From GCA-2697345 sp049602715 (GTDB lineage: Bacteria; Pseudomonadota; Alphaproteobacteria; Rhodobacterales; Rhodobacteraceae): a DNA stretch of 64,000 bases. The notes beneath the pieces are model-generated. The model did no database searches, was not told the DNA's origin, and saw nothing but the letters and a program-made list of their open reading frames with translations. The stretch is from assembly GCA_049602715.1 (NCBI GenBank), contig JBMYRX010000001.1:1-64000 (forward strand), read 5' to 3'. Below are positions 8,307 through 17,522 of this stretch, piece by piece; position 1 is the stretch's first letter; the number at the start of each line of letters is the position of its first letter. Position numbers and translations under genes: made by a program.

Positions 8307-9626
8307 ATGACAATAACGCGATTTGCTCCCTCACCCACTGGCTTTCTACACGTAGGAAATCTGAGAACAGCATTAATAAATTTCTTAGTTGCAAAAAAGA
8401 ATAATGGTACATTTATATTGCGCTTGGATGATACTGATCCAGCTAGATCTAAAACCATTTATGTTGACCAAATAAAAAGAGATCTAGAATGGTTGGGCTT
8501 AGAATGGGATAGAGTTGAAACTCAATCTTCTAGGATCGAACGCTATAAATCTGTGGCTTCAGAGCTTAAAAGAATAGATCGCCTATATGAGGCGTTTGAA
8601 ACCTCAACTGAGTTAGAGTTAAAAAGAAAAAAGCAGCTTAATATGGGGAAACCTCCCGTTTATGATAGATCGGCTTTAAATATCAGTGCTGAGGAATTAA
8701 AAAATTTAAAAGAAACTGGAGAGGGTTACTGGCGTTTCTTGCTAGACCATAATCGCGTTAATTGGCAGGATGGTATCCTGGGTTCAATGTCTATAGACTC
8801 TAAAAGTGTCTCTGACCCAGTTTTAATAAGAAAAGATGGACAATTCTTGTACACACTGGCTTCCGTAGTTGATGATATCGATATGGGAATAACTAATGTC
8901 GTTAGGGGAGCAGATCACGTAACCAATACCGCAACTCAAATACAAATTATAAACTCCTTGGGTAAAGTTAGTCCAAGCTTTTCTCATCATTCATTATTAA
9001 TCGGTCCAAGTGGAGAAGCTCTTTCAAAAAGGTTAGGAGCTCTATCCTTAAAAGATCTAAAAACTTCAGGTATTGAAGCGATGGCTCTTTTAAGTCATTT
9101 ATCTAGCATAGGGACCGCTAATCCAATTGAATTATCTGAATCTATTGAAGAATTGGTCCGTAATTTTGATTTAACCCATTTTGGATCTTCTCCAACCAAA
9201 ATAGATGTAAAAAATTTACAACCTTTAAGCGTTAAATATCTAAAAACGCTACCTTTTAAAGTGGTAACAGAAGATTTAGAGGCTTTAAAAATTGATAAGG
9301 CTTTACATGAAGATTTCTGGAATATGGCTAAAAATAATATACAATCGCGAGCTGATTTAGAAAAATGGTGGAAAATTTGTTCACAAGGAATAAAGCCAAA
9401 TATATCAGAAAGTGATAAGGAGTTTATTAATCTAGCCTTTAGTATTTTACCTAATTTTCCATATGATAAAAATACTTGGTCCATTTGGACCAGGAGAGTC
9501 CAAGAGAAAACTGGTCGTTCCGGGAAAAATCTTTATATGCCTTTAAGAAGTGCGCTAACTGGGATGGAGCATGGGCCAGACATGTCGCTGTTGATGCCAT
9601 TACTCCAGCATATTAATAAACCTTAG
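8307..9626 (+). CDS. gltX: Glutamyl-tRNA synthetase (short alphaproteobacterial form)
   Basis: Class I synthetase charging tRNA-Glu, and in many alphaproteobacteria also tRNA-Gln for later amidation. The HIGH-like signature is PSPTGFLHVGNLRTAL at residues 7-22, and the KMSKS-like loop reads EALSKRLGALSL near residue 240. At 439 residues it is shorter than the roughly 470-residue form and resembles the second GltX type that alphaproteobacteria often carry. No second copy is in the window, so its exact tRNA preference is open. The stop overlaps the convergent tlpA-like gene by four bases. Confidence 0.93.
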   Translation: MTITRFAPSPTGFLHVGNLRTALINFLVAKKNNGTFILRLDDTDPARSKTIYVDQIKRDLEWLGLEWDRVETQSSRIERYKSVASELKRIDRLYEAFETSTELELKRKKQLNMGKPPVYDRSALNISAEELKNLKETGEGYWRFLLDHNRVNWQDGILGSMSIDSKSVSDPVLIRKDGQFLYTLASVVDDIDMGITNVVRGADHVTNTATQIQIINSLGKVSPSFSHHSLLIGPSGEALSKRLGALSLKDLKTSGIEAMALLSHLSSIGTANPIELSESIEELVRNFDLTHFGSSPTKIDVKNLQPLSVKYLKTLPFKVVTEDLEALKIDKALHEDFWNMAKNNIQSRADLEKWWKICSQGIKPNISESDKEFINLAFSILPNFPYDKNTWSIWTRRVQEKTGRSGKNLYMPLRSALTGMEHGPDMSLLMPLLQHINKP

Positions 9627-10180
9627 GATACTTGCAACCATTCTAGAAATAACTTCTCAGAGTCAGAGCTATTCCAATCTATGACCCCTTTAACTCTACC
9701 GACTTCTTCCCCCTTGCGATTGAGCATTACAGTAGTGGGAAGGGCTTTTATTTTAAATTCTCTAGCTAACTCACTTTTGGGATCAAAATATTGGCTGAGA
9801 AATTTTAAGTTTTTTTGTTGGTAAAAAGTATCTACTTTCTCTCTTGAATTTCTTCCTGTAGCGACAGCTATTACTTCAAAATCATTATTTTTTAACTTCC
9901 CCTTTAATTTATCTAAAGCAGGCATTTCTTCTATGCATGGAGCGCACCATAGTGCCCAAAAATTTAGAATTATAAATTCACCCTTAAAATCTGAAATAGA
10001 TATTTTTGTTCCATCTAAACCTTCAAAAGCTAAATCTGAATAAGTCTTCGGTTCACGATGGAATCTAATTTTTGCGAGATCGTTGTTGGCCAAAGCCAAT
10101 AAATTAACTATATCAGCACTTACGGTGTTTGCACCGACCGAAATGCAAGCGTATAATAATATAATTTTAATAATTTTCAT
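9623..10180 (-). CDS. TlpA-like periplasmic thiol:disulfide oxidoreductase
   Basis: Thioredoxin-fold protein of the AhpC/TSA-TlpA type. It has an N-terminal signal or anchor segment (KIIKIILLYACISVGANTVSA) and the redox motif WALWCAPC. The cis-proline loop is KALPTTVMLN. Such proteins reduce disulfides in the periplasm, often for cytochrome c maturation, though no partner gene is nearby. The start chosen is ATG 10180, which has AAAGGA eight bases upstream; an ATG three codons earlier overlaps that site. It is divergent from argH with only about 24 bases between starts, so the promoters must overlap coding sequence. Confidence 0.86.
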   Translation of the reverse strand: MKIIKIILLYACISVGANTVSADIVNLLALANNDLAKIRFHREPKTYSDLAFEGLDGTKISISDFKGEFIILNFWALWCAPCIEEMPALDKLKGKLKNNDFEVIAVATGRNSREKVDTFYQQKNLKFLSQYFDPKSELAREFKIKALPTTVMLNRKGEEVGRVKGVIDWNSSDSEKLFLEWLQVS

Positions 10181-10204
10181 TTTAATCATCCTTTGAGAGA
10201 GTTA

Positions 10205-11608
10205 ATGACCAAAAATAAATCAAACGCAATGTGGGGTGGACGTTTTGCCTCAGGACAAGACACTTTAATGGAAGCCCTGAACGCATCTATTGAATTTGAC
10301 CAAAGATTAGCAACTCAGGATATTGATGGTTCTATAGCACACGCACTAATGTTGGGTCAGACAGAAATTATAACTGAGCATGATTCGCAACAAATTATAA
10401 AGGGGCTCGAGAAAATTAAGGAAGAGATCGAAAATAATCAATTTATTTTTAAAAAATCTTTAGAAGACATACATATGAATATTGAAAGTAGATTAGCTGA
10501 ATTAATAGGCGACACCGCTGGGAGGCTTCATACAGCAAGATCTCGTAATGATCAGGCCGCAACTAGTTTCAAGCTTTGGGTGAGAACACAAATACAAAAT
10601 ATGATGATTTTGATAAGAGAGCTTCAAAAAGAGCTTATTAAAAGTGCTGATACGAGGATTGACTGGGTTATGCCCGGATTTACACACCTTCAAACCGCTC
10701 AACCAATAACATGGGGTCATCATATGCTTGCCTACGTAGAAATGTTTGAAAGGGATTTTCTTAGATTTGACGATGCGAAACGACGCTTAAACCAAAGTCC
10801 TCTAGGATCATCAGCGTTAGCAGGAACTTCTTTTCCAATTGACCGGCAATTTACCTCTAAAACTCTTAACTTCGATGGACCAACTGCGAATTCCTTAGAC
10901 TCAGTATCGGATAGGGATTTCGCTCTTGAGTTTTTAAGCGTATCTTCAATCTGCGCAATGCACCTTTCTAGGTTTTGTGAAGAAATCGTTGTATGGTCTT
11001 CAGCCCAATTTAAATTCGTTACCCTGTCCGATGAGTTTTCTACAGGTTCTTCGATTATGCCTCAAAAGAAAAACCCAGACTCAGCGGAACTTATAAGAGC
11101 AAAAATTGGTCGGGTTTTTGGTTCAAATGTTGCTTTAATGATGGTTATGAAAGGATTACCCTTAGCATATTCGAAAGATATGCAGGAGGATAAGGAACAA
11201 GTATTCGATGCCTCAGATAATCTATCGATATCTTTAAAAGTTATGACAAAAATCATTGCCACTATGAAAGTGCATAAGAACAGTCTTGAAGACGCAGCGT
11301 CTCAGGGGTTTTCAACCGCTACAGACTTGGCAGATTGGTTGGTTCGAGAATTACACTTACCTTTTCGAAAAGCTCATCATATTACTGGGGCAATAGTCAA
11401 AAAATGCGAGGATCAAAATTGCAACTTGTCAGACTTAAGTCTGGAAGATATGAAAATTATTGAACCTGGAATCACTAAGGATGTATTTAGTGTGCTAAGC
11501 GTCAAAAAGTCCGTCCTCAGTCGATGTAGTTTTGGTGGGACCTCACCAATACAAGTAACAAAACAAATTTTACGTTGGAAAGATAAACTTAATGAAGAAA
11601 TTAATTAA
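10205..11608 (+). CDS. argH: Argininosuccinate lyase
   Basis: Last step of arginine synthesis: splits argininosuccinate to arginine and fumarate. The fumarase/aspartase superfamily signature GSSIMPQKKNPDSAEL lies near residue 280, with TARSRNDQ near 110 and the catalytic His region GFTHLQTAQP near 157. I take ATG 10205 as the start (467 residues); a TTG four codons earlier is also in frame. The stop overlaps the ATG of a small lipoprotein gene, an arrangement seen in relatives. Length is normal. Confidence 0.96.
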   Translation: MTKNKSNAMWGGRFASGQDTLMEALNASIEFDQRLATQDIDGSIAHALMLGQTEIITEHDSQQIIKGLEKIKEEIENNQFIFKKSLEDIHMNIESRLAELIGDTAGRLHTARSRNDQAATSFKLWVRTQIQNMMILIRELQKELIKSADTRIDWVMPGFTHLQTAQPITWGHHMLAYVEMFERDFLRFDDAKRRLNQSPLGSSALAGTSFPIDRQFTSKTLNFDGPTANSLDSVSDRDFALEFLSVSSICAMHLSRFCEEIVVWSSAQFKFVTLSDEFSTGSSIMPQKKNPDSAELIRAKIGRVFGSNVALMMVMKGLPLAYSKDMQEDKEQVFDASDNLSISLKVMTKIIATMKVHKNSLEDAASQGFSTATDLADWLVRELHLPFRKAHHITGAIVKKCEDQNCNLSDLSLEDMKIIEPGITKDVFSVLSVKKSVLSRCSFGGTSPIQVTKQILRWKDKLNEEIN

Positions 11609-11738
11609 TTTAATGATTTTATTTACTATAATGGGGTGTGGTATTGATGGACCACCAATTCCACCGGAAAACAACGCTAGTTTGACAAAACCTATTATAT
11701 TACTACCATTAGGTAATAATATTACTGCAAAATTATAA
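11592..11738 (+). CDS. Small lipoprotein downstream of argH (LptM-like)
   Basis: A 48-codon gene whose ATG lies inside the argH 3' end (17-base overlap in another frame). It encodes a short hydrophobic signal (KKLINLMILFTIM), a lipobox I-M-G-C with Cys at residue 16, and then GIDGPPIPPE. The pattern GCGxxGPxxPP is that of the small outer-membrane lipoprotein family that includes LptM (YifL). LptM assists disulfide maturation of the LPS translocon in enterobacteria. In relatives this gene usually sits between argH and lysA; here greA follows. Family membership is by motif and context only. Confidence 0.75.
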   Translation: MKKLINLMILFTIMGCGIDGPPIPPENNASLTKPIILLPLGNNITAKL

Positions 11739-11820
11739 TAAGAAACTATTTTAAGGAATATAAAAGATAATGCATCTGTTTGAAACTCTCAGTATATACA
11801 ATCGTCAGAGAAGGTAGCAT

Positions 11821-12291
11821 ATGGAAAAAATCCCTATGACACCAAGAGGTTTTAAATCTCTAGATAGCGAGCTGAAAAATTTAAAAAGCGTTGAAAGACC
11901 GGCTATTATAAAAGCTATAGCTGAAGCGCGTGAACATGGTGATTTATCAGAAAATGCCGAATACCATTCTGCTCGGGAAAAACAAAGCTTTATTGAAGGC
12001 CGCATAAAAGAGCTTGAGGCTTCTTTAGGGATGGCGGAAGTTATAGATCCTGTAACCCTTTCAGGTTCAGTCAAGTTTGGTGCAACTATTTTATTATTCG
12101 ATGATGAAAATGAAAAAAAACAAACCTTTCAAATTGTAGGCAGTTCTGAAGCTGATATAGAAAATGGGTTACTAAATATACAGTCACCTTTAGCTAGGGC
12201 ATTAATAGGAAAAGATATTGGTGATAGTATCGAAGTGAAAACACCAGGTGGAACTCGAGACTACGAAATTCTTGATGTTAAGTATATCTAG
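11821..12291 (+). CDS. greA: Transcription elongation factor GreA
   Basis: Binds the RNA polymerase secondary channel and stimulates cleavage of backtracked transcripts. The 156-residue protein has the N-terminal coiled coil bearing the acidic tip sequence REHGDLSENAEYHSARE (the D and E that hold the catalytic metal). The FKBP-like C-terminal domain includes SPLARALIGK and GDSIEVKTPGG. Length is normal. It is followed after nine bases by an unknown membrane protein gene, probably in the same transcript. Confidence 0.96.
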   Translation: MEKIPMTPRGFKSLDSELKNLKSVERPAIIKAIAEAREHGDLSENAEYHSAREKQSFIEGRIKELEASLGMAEVIDPVTLSGSVKFGATILLFDDENEKKQTFQIVGSSEADIENGLLNIQSPLARALIGKDIGDSIEVKTPGGTRDYEILDVKYI

Positions 12292-12300
12292 GACCATAAA

Positions 12301-13275
12301 ATGGTACAAAAGAATACACCTCAAAAGGAAATCTTTTTCACACAAAGATCAACGAAACAGTTAGAAAAACAAAAGAAACCCATCTTTTTAATTTTGATAT
12401 TTATATGGATATCTGTTTTAATATCGATGATTATTGTCACTTCCTTGATTGATATAAATGATAAATTTTTTATATATTTCTTTATTCTAAATCTTCTAGT
12501 ACTGGTCGGTTTAGTAACAAAAATAAATACAGAATTAATTAAAAAAATCGATACCATTGAAAGTACTATTTCACGGATAACTGAAAAAGTAAGCCGCTCA
12601 CAAATAACAAAAGCTGAAAAAGAGTCTGATGAGACTATCAAATACCATAAAGATCCAATTGATTTAACCATACTTCTCTCTAATCAAACAAAATTGGAAA
12701 ATAGGATTTCTGATCTTGAAACCAAAGTTTATCCACATATGCAATTGCAGGAACGAATAGGTGCTAATGGAAACAGCAGTGAAACTGATAAAAAACACAA
12801 ACTTGGGGCAATTTCGGTACAAGACCTAATTGGTGCACTTAACTTCCCAAAAGACGAAGACGATACCGAAGGGTTTCGTAAGCTTCGCAGAGCACTAGCT
12901 GACTCTGAGAATGGTGATCTTCTTAGAGCTAGCCAAGATGTGCAGACCTTGCTGAGTCAGGAAGGGATCTATATGGATGATCTCATTTCTCAGGCCCCAG
13001 ACCCAGAATCGTGGAGAAGGTTTTCTAAAGGTGAACGCGGTTTTAAGATATCTTCTATGAGTATTGATGATGATGAATATATACTTCCTATTAAGAAAAA
13101 AATTCAAAATGACGATATTTTCAAAGATGCAACATATCACTTTTTGAGACATTTCGACTCCTCTTTGCAGGATTTCTGTAAAAAAGCGAGTGATGCGGAG
13201 ATAGTACGCTTTTCTAACACCCGGACTGCTAGAGCCTTTAAAGTGTTAGGCACCGCTACAAACCGTTTCACTTAG
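12301..13275 (+). CDS. Unknown membrane protein with coiled coil and conserved-looking C-terminal domain
   Basis: I do not recognise this 324-residue protein. It has a basic N-terminus, two hydrophobic segments at about residues 27-47 and 55-72, then a heptad-like stretch (about 75-150). A charged C-terminal region follows from about 175 that looks folded: QDLIGALNFPKDEDD, FRKLRRALADSE and a closing TRTARAFKVLGTA. The likely topology is two membrane passes with a long cytoplasmic tail. An AGGA lies a few bases before the ATG. The close spacing to greA suggests one transcript, but gives no functional clue. Confidence 0.7.
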   Translation: MVQKNTPQKEIFFTQRSTKQLEKQKKPIFLILIFIWISVLISMIIVTSLIDINDKFFIYFFILNLLVLVGLVTKINTELIKKIDTIESTISRITEKVSRSQITKAEKESDETIKYHKDPIDLTILLSNQTKLENRISDLETKVYPHMQLQERIGANGNSSETDKKHKLGAISVQDLIGALNFPKDEDDTEGFRKLRRALADSENGDLLRASQDVQTLLSQEGIYMDDLISQAPDPESWRRFSKGERGFKISSMSIDDDEYILPIKKKIQNDDIFKDATYHFLRHFDSSLQDFCKKASDAEIVRFSNTRTARAFKVLGTATNRFT

Positions 13276-13284
13276 TTATAGAAG

Positions 13285-13746
13285 TTAAACCGGCAAAACA
13301 GTGCCCTTCAAAACAGTTTTCAATGAAAAGCTAGACTGTACCTGCGCGACTCCGGGTAGTCGCGAAAGAAACTTTCTATGTAGCCTCGCAAAATCATCCG
13401 TATCTTCGGCGACAACCTTTAAAAGATAATCAGCAGAACCAGCCATAAGGTTACATTCTAATACATTAGGAATCTTCTTTACTTCTTTTTCAAACTTATC
13501 TAACACCTCATCGGTTTGCCCATTAAGAGTGATTTCTACAAAAACAGTAGTAGATAAGCCAACTTTTATCGGGTCAATTAACGCAACATAATTTTTAATA
13601 ATATTATCTTTTTCTAGTCGTAAAACTCTTCTATGACACGCTGAAGGTGATAAACTTATTTCATCTGATAATTGAGAATTTGTTATTCGACCTCTCTTTT
13701 GAATAATTTTTAAGATTCTGATATCTGTTCTATCAATAGTATGCAC
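13285..13746 (-). CDS. Lrp/AsnC-family regulator, probably controlling ald
   Basis: Leucine-responsive-type transcription factor. It has an N-terminal winged helix (DRTDIRILKIIQKRGRITNSQLSDEISLSPSA-C-H-R-R-V pattern) followed by a RAM ligand-binding domain with LECNLMAGSADYLLKVVAEDTD. I choose GTG 13746 (153 residues, the usual family length), with AAGGA ten bases upstream. An ATG at 13839 would add 31 residues of low-complexity sequence and would swallow a perfect palindrome. It is divergent from alanine dehydrogenase, as AldR-type regulators commonly are, and most likely responds to alanine or another amino acid. Confidence 0.9.
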   Translation of the reverse strand: MHTIDRTDIRILKIIQKRGRITNSQLSDEISLSPSACHRRVLRLEKDNIIKNYVALIDPIKVGLSTTVFVEITLNGQTDEVLDKFEKEVKKIPNVLECNLMAGSADYLLKVVAEDTDDFARLHRKFLSRLPGVAQVQSSFSLKTVLKGTVLPV

Positions 13747-13777
13747 TTTCGAATAATCCTTTATTTTTTTTATTTTA

Positions 13778-13796
13778 TATCGAATATTATTCGATA
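13778..13796. promoter_or_regulatory. 19-bp palindrome between the Lrp-type gene and ald (putative operator)
   Basis: TATCGAATATTATTCGATA is a perfect inverted repeat (9 + 1 + 9). It lies in the 136-base gap between the GTG start of the regulator and ald. A related half-site, TTCGAATAAT, recurs about 20 bases to the left, next to the regulator start. Position and symmetry suit a dimer-binding regulator such as the adjacent Lrp-family protein. The symmetry is seen directly; the binding partner is inferred. Confidence 0.55.
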
Positions 13797-13882
13797 AATT
13801 GATAAAAATATAGACTAATAAGGAAATTTCTTTCCTCATAATGAGTTAAAATTAATTATATAAAATATCTAAAGGAGATATT

Positions 13883-15004
13883 ATGAAAATCGGCTGCCCA
13901 AGAGAAATTAAAGCACAAGAATTCCGTGTAGGACTAACGCCAAATGCTGTCCAAGAACTTCTTCTTCAAAACCATACAGTTTTCATAGAAAAAAATGCCG
14001 GGTTAGGTTCAGGGTTTACTGATGAACATTACAAGGAGGCGGGTGCAACTATCATTTCATCGGCCGAAGAGTTATTCCACGAGTCGGAAATGATCGTAAA
14101 AGTAAAAGAACCTCAGAAAATTGAACGAAAACTCTTAAAAAAAGACCACGTACTTTTTACTTATCTGCATTTGGCACCCGACCCCGACCAAACTCGTGAT
14201 CTACTAGCCTCTGAATGTACAGCAATAGCATATGAAACCGTGACAGATAAGTACGGTGGTTTACCGTTATTGGCTCCAATGTCAGAAGTTGCGGGGCGTT
14301 TAGCACCCCAAGTAGGAGCCTGGACATTACAAAAGGCCAATGGAGGTCGAGGGATATTACTTGGGGGCGTCCCTGGGGTGGAACCTGCTAATGTGATTAT
14401 TATTGGGGGTGGAGTTGTAGGGGCGAATGCCGCAAAAGTCTCACTAGGAATGGGAGCAAATGTGACAATCCTGGAACGATCTATAAATAAGATGCGTGAA
14501 CTCGAAAATATATTTCAAGGTAGGGTACAAACCATCTATTCGAGCACTGGAAATACAGAAAACCTAATTAAAAATGCTGATTTATTAATAGGGGCTGTAT
14601 TGGTTCCAGGAGCAACCGCACCCAAAATAGTATCTCGAGAACAGCTATCATCTATGCGAGAAGGTGCGGCTATTGTTGATGTTGCAATAGATCAGGGCGG
14701 TTGCTTTGAAACCTCAAAAGCCACTACTCATGAAGATCCAATATATGATGTAGATGGAATAATGCATTATTGCGTTGCAAATATGCCCGGAGCAGTGTCA
14801 CGAACCTCTACCATAGCGCTTGGCAATACTACCATACCTTTTGTATTAGCTATAGCTAATAAAGGTTGGCGTAAGGCATGTGACAATGATCGCCATTTAT
14901 TAAATGGGTTAAATATTCATAATGGATTATTAACCTATAAAGCAGTAGGGGAAGCGTTAGATATAAAAGTTACTAGCCCGGACAAGGCTATCTCTATATC
15001 ATAA
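13883..15004 (+). CDS. ald: Alanine dehydrogenase
   Basis: NAD-dependent oxidative deamination of L-alanine to pyruvate and ammonia, or the reverse. The 373-residue protein shows the family opening MKIGCPREIKAQEFRVGLTP. The substrate-binding Lys lies in VKVKEPQ, and His in HLAPDPDQT. The Rossmann motif VIIIGGGVVGANAAKVSLGMGA is near residue 170. Length is normal. AAAGGAG sits eight bases before the ATG. It is divergent from an Lrp-type regulator, which suggests induction by alanine. Confidence 0.97.
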   Translation: MKIGCPREIKAQEFRVGLTPNAVQELLLQNHTVFIEKNAGLGSGFTDEHYKEAGATIISSAEELFHESEMIVKVKEPQKIERKLLKKDHVLFTYLHLAPDPDQTRDLLASECTAIAYETVTDKYGGLPLLAPMSEVAGRLAPQVGAWTLQKANGGRGILLGGVPGVEPANVIIIGGGVVGANAAKVSLGMGANVTILERSINKMRELENIFQGRVQTIYSSTGNTENLIKNADLLIGAVLVPGATAPKIVSREQLSSMREGAAIVDVAIDQGGCFETSKATTHEDPIYDVDGIMHYCVANMPGAVSRTSTIALGNTTIPFVLAIANKGWRKACDNDRHLLNGLNIHNGLLTYKAVGEALDIKVTSPDKAISIS

Positions 15005-15056
15005 AGCTTTGATCGGATTTGTAATACTAATTTAACATGTATTGGAAAACTGCTTA

Positions 15057-17468
15057 TTAAGCTCTAAGCTCTCCACCCGTTTTTTCTTTGACACTCTCAA
15101 TTATTTTACTTGATACTTCATCTATTTCTTTCTCAGTTAAGGTCTTCTCGAGCGGCTGCAAACGGACGGAAACTGCTAGTGATTTCAATCCAACTCCTAG
15201 CTGTTGATGGGCTTTTTCTCCAGAAAATTCATCAAAGACTGTAACACACTCAATTAATTTAGTATCCACACTCTCGCTCGCGATTTTTAAAGCAGACGCC
15301 TCAACCCTTTCATCCAAAACAAATGAGAAATCTCTTTCAACAACCTGTAAATCGTTCATCTTGAGTGCCTGACGAGTAGTGCTTTTTTTGTTTTTAAATG
15401 GGATTTTTTCTATAAAAATAGTGAATGCTAAGACCGCCCCCTTCAAACCATAGGCTTTAATAATTTTAGGATGTAACTCTCCAAAAATTGCAAGACTATT
15501 TTTTGGACCCAATGAAACCCTAGCAGACCGTCCAGGATGCCATATTTTCGGTACGTCACGATATATTTTATACTGCTTAGTTGCACCCAATGCCTCAAGT
15601 GTTTCTAAAGCATCAGCCTTCACGTCGAAAGGATCAACTACTCTACGTTCGCCATGCACATCCCTTGAATTAGAACAACCAATCAAAAGCCCACTCGCCA
15701 TTATAGATTGTTGACCCGGGTCCTTACCATGAAAGATTGTTCCAACCTCAAATAGTTTTAGATCTAAGTAACCCCTTGCCTGATTCCGAGAAGCCGCATT
15801 TAGTAAACTGGGCAAAAGGTCTGGTCGCATATAGCCCATTTCAATAGAAATTGGGTTATCAACTAAGATTAAATTATCTTCTGAACCAAATTGAGTAGCT
15901 CCATATTTTTCGATAAAACTATATGAGACGCATTCATTGTAACCTAACGAAGCAATTTTCCGGCGAGCTATTCGTTCACTTCGTTGAAGCGGAGTTAAAA
16001 TTGGTTTAGGAACACCCAAGGCAACTTTTCTCAAGGGCATTCCTACTAAACTTTGTAGTGATGTCACTCTAACTATTTCTTCAACTAAATCAGCCTCACC
16101 TAAAATATCTGGCCTCCAACTTGGCGGAGTTGCTGTTCCATTTTCAACTTTAAAACCTAATTTTCTCAGAATACTTATTTGTTTTTCTTTAGAAACTTTC
16201 ATTCCAACTAACGTTTCTACTTTATGTAAGTCTAATGGATAACTTCTCTTTGAAACCACTCTTTCACCAACGTTTATCACATCAGATGGCTTACCACCGC
16301 ATAGGTCAACAATCATTTTAGTAGCTAATTCTAGCCCTTCATTATTGAATTCCGGATCTATACCTCGTTCATTTCGATACCTAGCATCAGAATTAATCTT
16401 AAGAATCCGTCCTGTTTTAGCTATCTGAATTTTATCCCAAACGGCTGCTTCTAAAAAAACATTTTGAGTTTCCTCTGTGCATCCGGAATTCAGTCCACCC
16501 ATAATTCCTGCAACGCTTAAGACCTCTTTATTATCCGAAATTACTACCATATTTTTAGATAAACTATACGTTTTTTCATCAAGACCTATGAACTCGTGAG
16601 ATTTATCAAGCCTATGAACTCTTAAGTTTCCATTTATTTTATCTGCATCAAAAACATGTAATGGTCTATTGCTATCAAAAGTAAAAAAGTTTGTGATATC
16701 AACCAGAATGGAAATTGGCCTAAGACCCAACGCGACTAAGCGTTCCTTAAGCCAATCTGGACTTGGACCGTTTTTTACCCCTTGAATCAAGCGTCCTGAG
16801 AAAATTTCGCAGCCAGCCTCTTTAGTATCTTCATCGATGCTAATATCTATCTTACTACGAAACTCTCCTTTAACAGTCACTTTTACTCGTTCATTTAAAG
16901 TTCCTAGACCTTTCGCTGCTAAATCTCTTGCTATCCCAATAATGCCAAGTGCGTCAGGCCGATTTGGCGTTATTGCAATTTCTACTACTGTTTCAATTTT
17001 TTTAGGGTCATTTAAGCTCAACCACTCAACAAAAGACTCTCCAACTTCACCAGAAGGAAGTTCGATTATACCATCATGTTCCTCACTTAAGCCCATTTCT
17101 CGTTCAGAGCACATCATTCCTGAGCTTTCTATGCCGCGAATATTCCCAATTCCAATAGTTGTATCTATCCCAGGTATATATGATCCAGGTTTAGCAATTA
17201 CTACATTGATACCAGCTCGAGCGTTTGGAGCACCACATATGATTTGCTTCTGGCCTTCATCCGTATCAACCATGCAAATCTTTAGCCTGTCAGCATTGGG
17301 GTGTTGTTCAGCAGTTAACACGCGACCGATAGTAAATTCAGCTAATTTTTCTTTAGGGTTAACAACCTTTTCAACTTCCAAACCTAAATCAGTTAACGCC
17401 TCTGTTATTTGATGAACGTCGGCTTCTGTATCTAAATGTTCCTTCAACCAGGAAATAGTAAATTTCAT
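15057..17468 (-). CDS. pheT: Phenylalanyl-tRNA synthetase beta subunit
   Basis: Large subunit of the (alpha-beta)2 enzyme. The 803-residue protein has the N-terminal tRNA-binding OB domain (about 39-150, with QIICGAPNARAG). B3/B4 editing domains (about 210-385) and the B5 domain follow, then the catalytic-like core, and a C-terminal ferredoxin-fold anticodon-binding domain (FDEFSGEKAHQQLGVGLKSLAVSVRLQP). Domain order and length are normal. It follows pheS after 54 bases on the same strand. Confidence 0.97.
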   Translation of the reverse strand: MKFTISWLKEHLDTEADVHQITEALTDLGLEVEKVVNPKEKLAEFTIGRVLTAEQHPNADRLKICMVDTDEGQKQIICGAPNARAGINVVIAKPGSYIPGIDTTIGIGNIRGIESSGMMCSEREMGLSEEHDGIIELPSGEVGESFVEWLSLNDPKKIETVVEIAITPNRPDALGIIGIARDLAAKGLGTLNERVKVTVKGEFRSKIDISIDEDTKEAGCEIFSGRLIQGVKNGPSPDWLKERLVALGLRPISILVDITNFFTFDSNRPLHVFDADKINGNLRVHRLDKSHEFIGLDEKTYSLSKNMVVISDNKEVLSVAGIMGGLNSGCTEETQNVFLEAAVWDKIQIAKTGRILKINSDARYRNERGIDPEFNNEGLELATKMIVDLCGGKPSDVINVGERVVSKRSYPLDLHKVETLVGMKVSKEKQISILRKLGFKVENGTATPPSWRPDILGEADLVEEIVRVTSLQSLVGMPLRKVALGVPKPILTPLQRSERIARRKIASLGYNECVSYSFIEKYGATQFGSEDNLILVDNPISIEMGYMRPDLLPSLLNAASRNQARGYLDLKLFEVGTIFHGKDPGQQSIMASGLLIGCSNSRDVHGERRVVDPFDVKADALETLEALGATKQYKIYRDVPKIWHPGRSARVSLGPKNSLAIFGELHPKIIKAYGLKGAVLAFTIFIEKIPFKNKKSTTRQALKMNDLQVVERDFSFVLDERVEASALKIASESVDTKLIECVTVFDEFSGEKAHQQLGVGLKSLAVSVRLQPLEKTLTEKEIDEVSSKIIESVKEKTGGELRA

Positions 17469-17522
17469 TTACTGAACCTCAAAACTTCTCATAATCAAAT
17501 CCTATAACAAACAAAATCTAAT

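Noticed and set aside
13747..13839. Extended N-terminus of the Lrp-type regulator
   Set aside because: The 31 extra residues are low-complexity, exceed the family length, and their codons overlap a perfect palindrome; GTG 13746 has a proper ribosome site.
16837..17412. Long plus-strand open frame (191 codons) opposite pheT
   Set aside because: pheT is complete and conserved in the other frame; the overlapping frame shows no recognisable family and no upstream signals.
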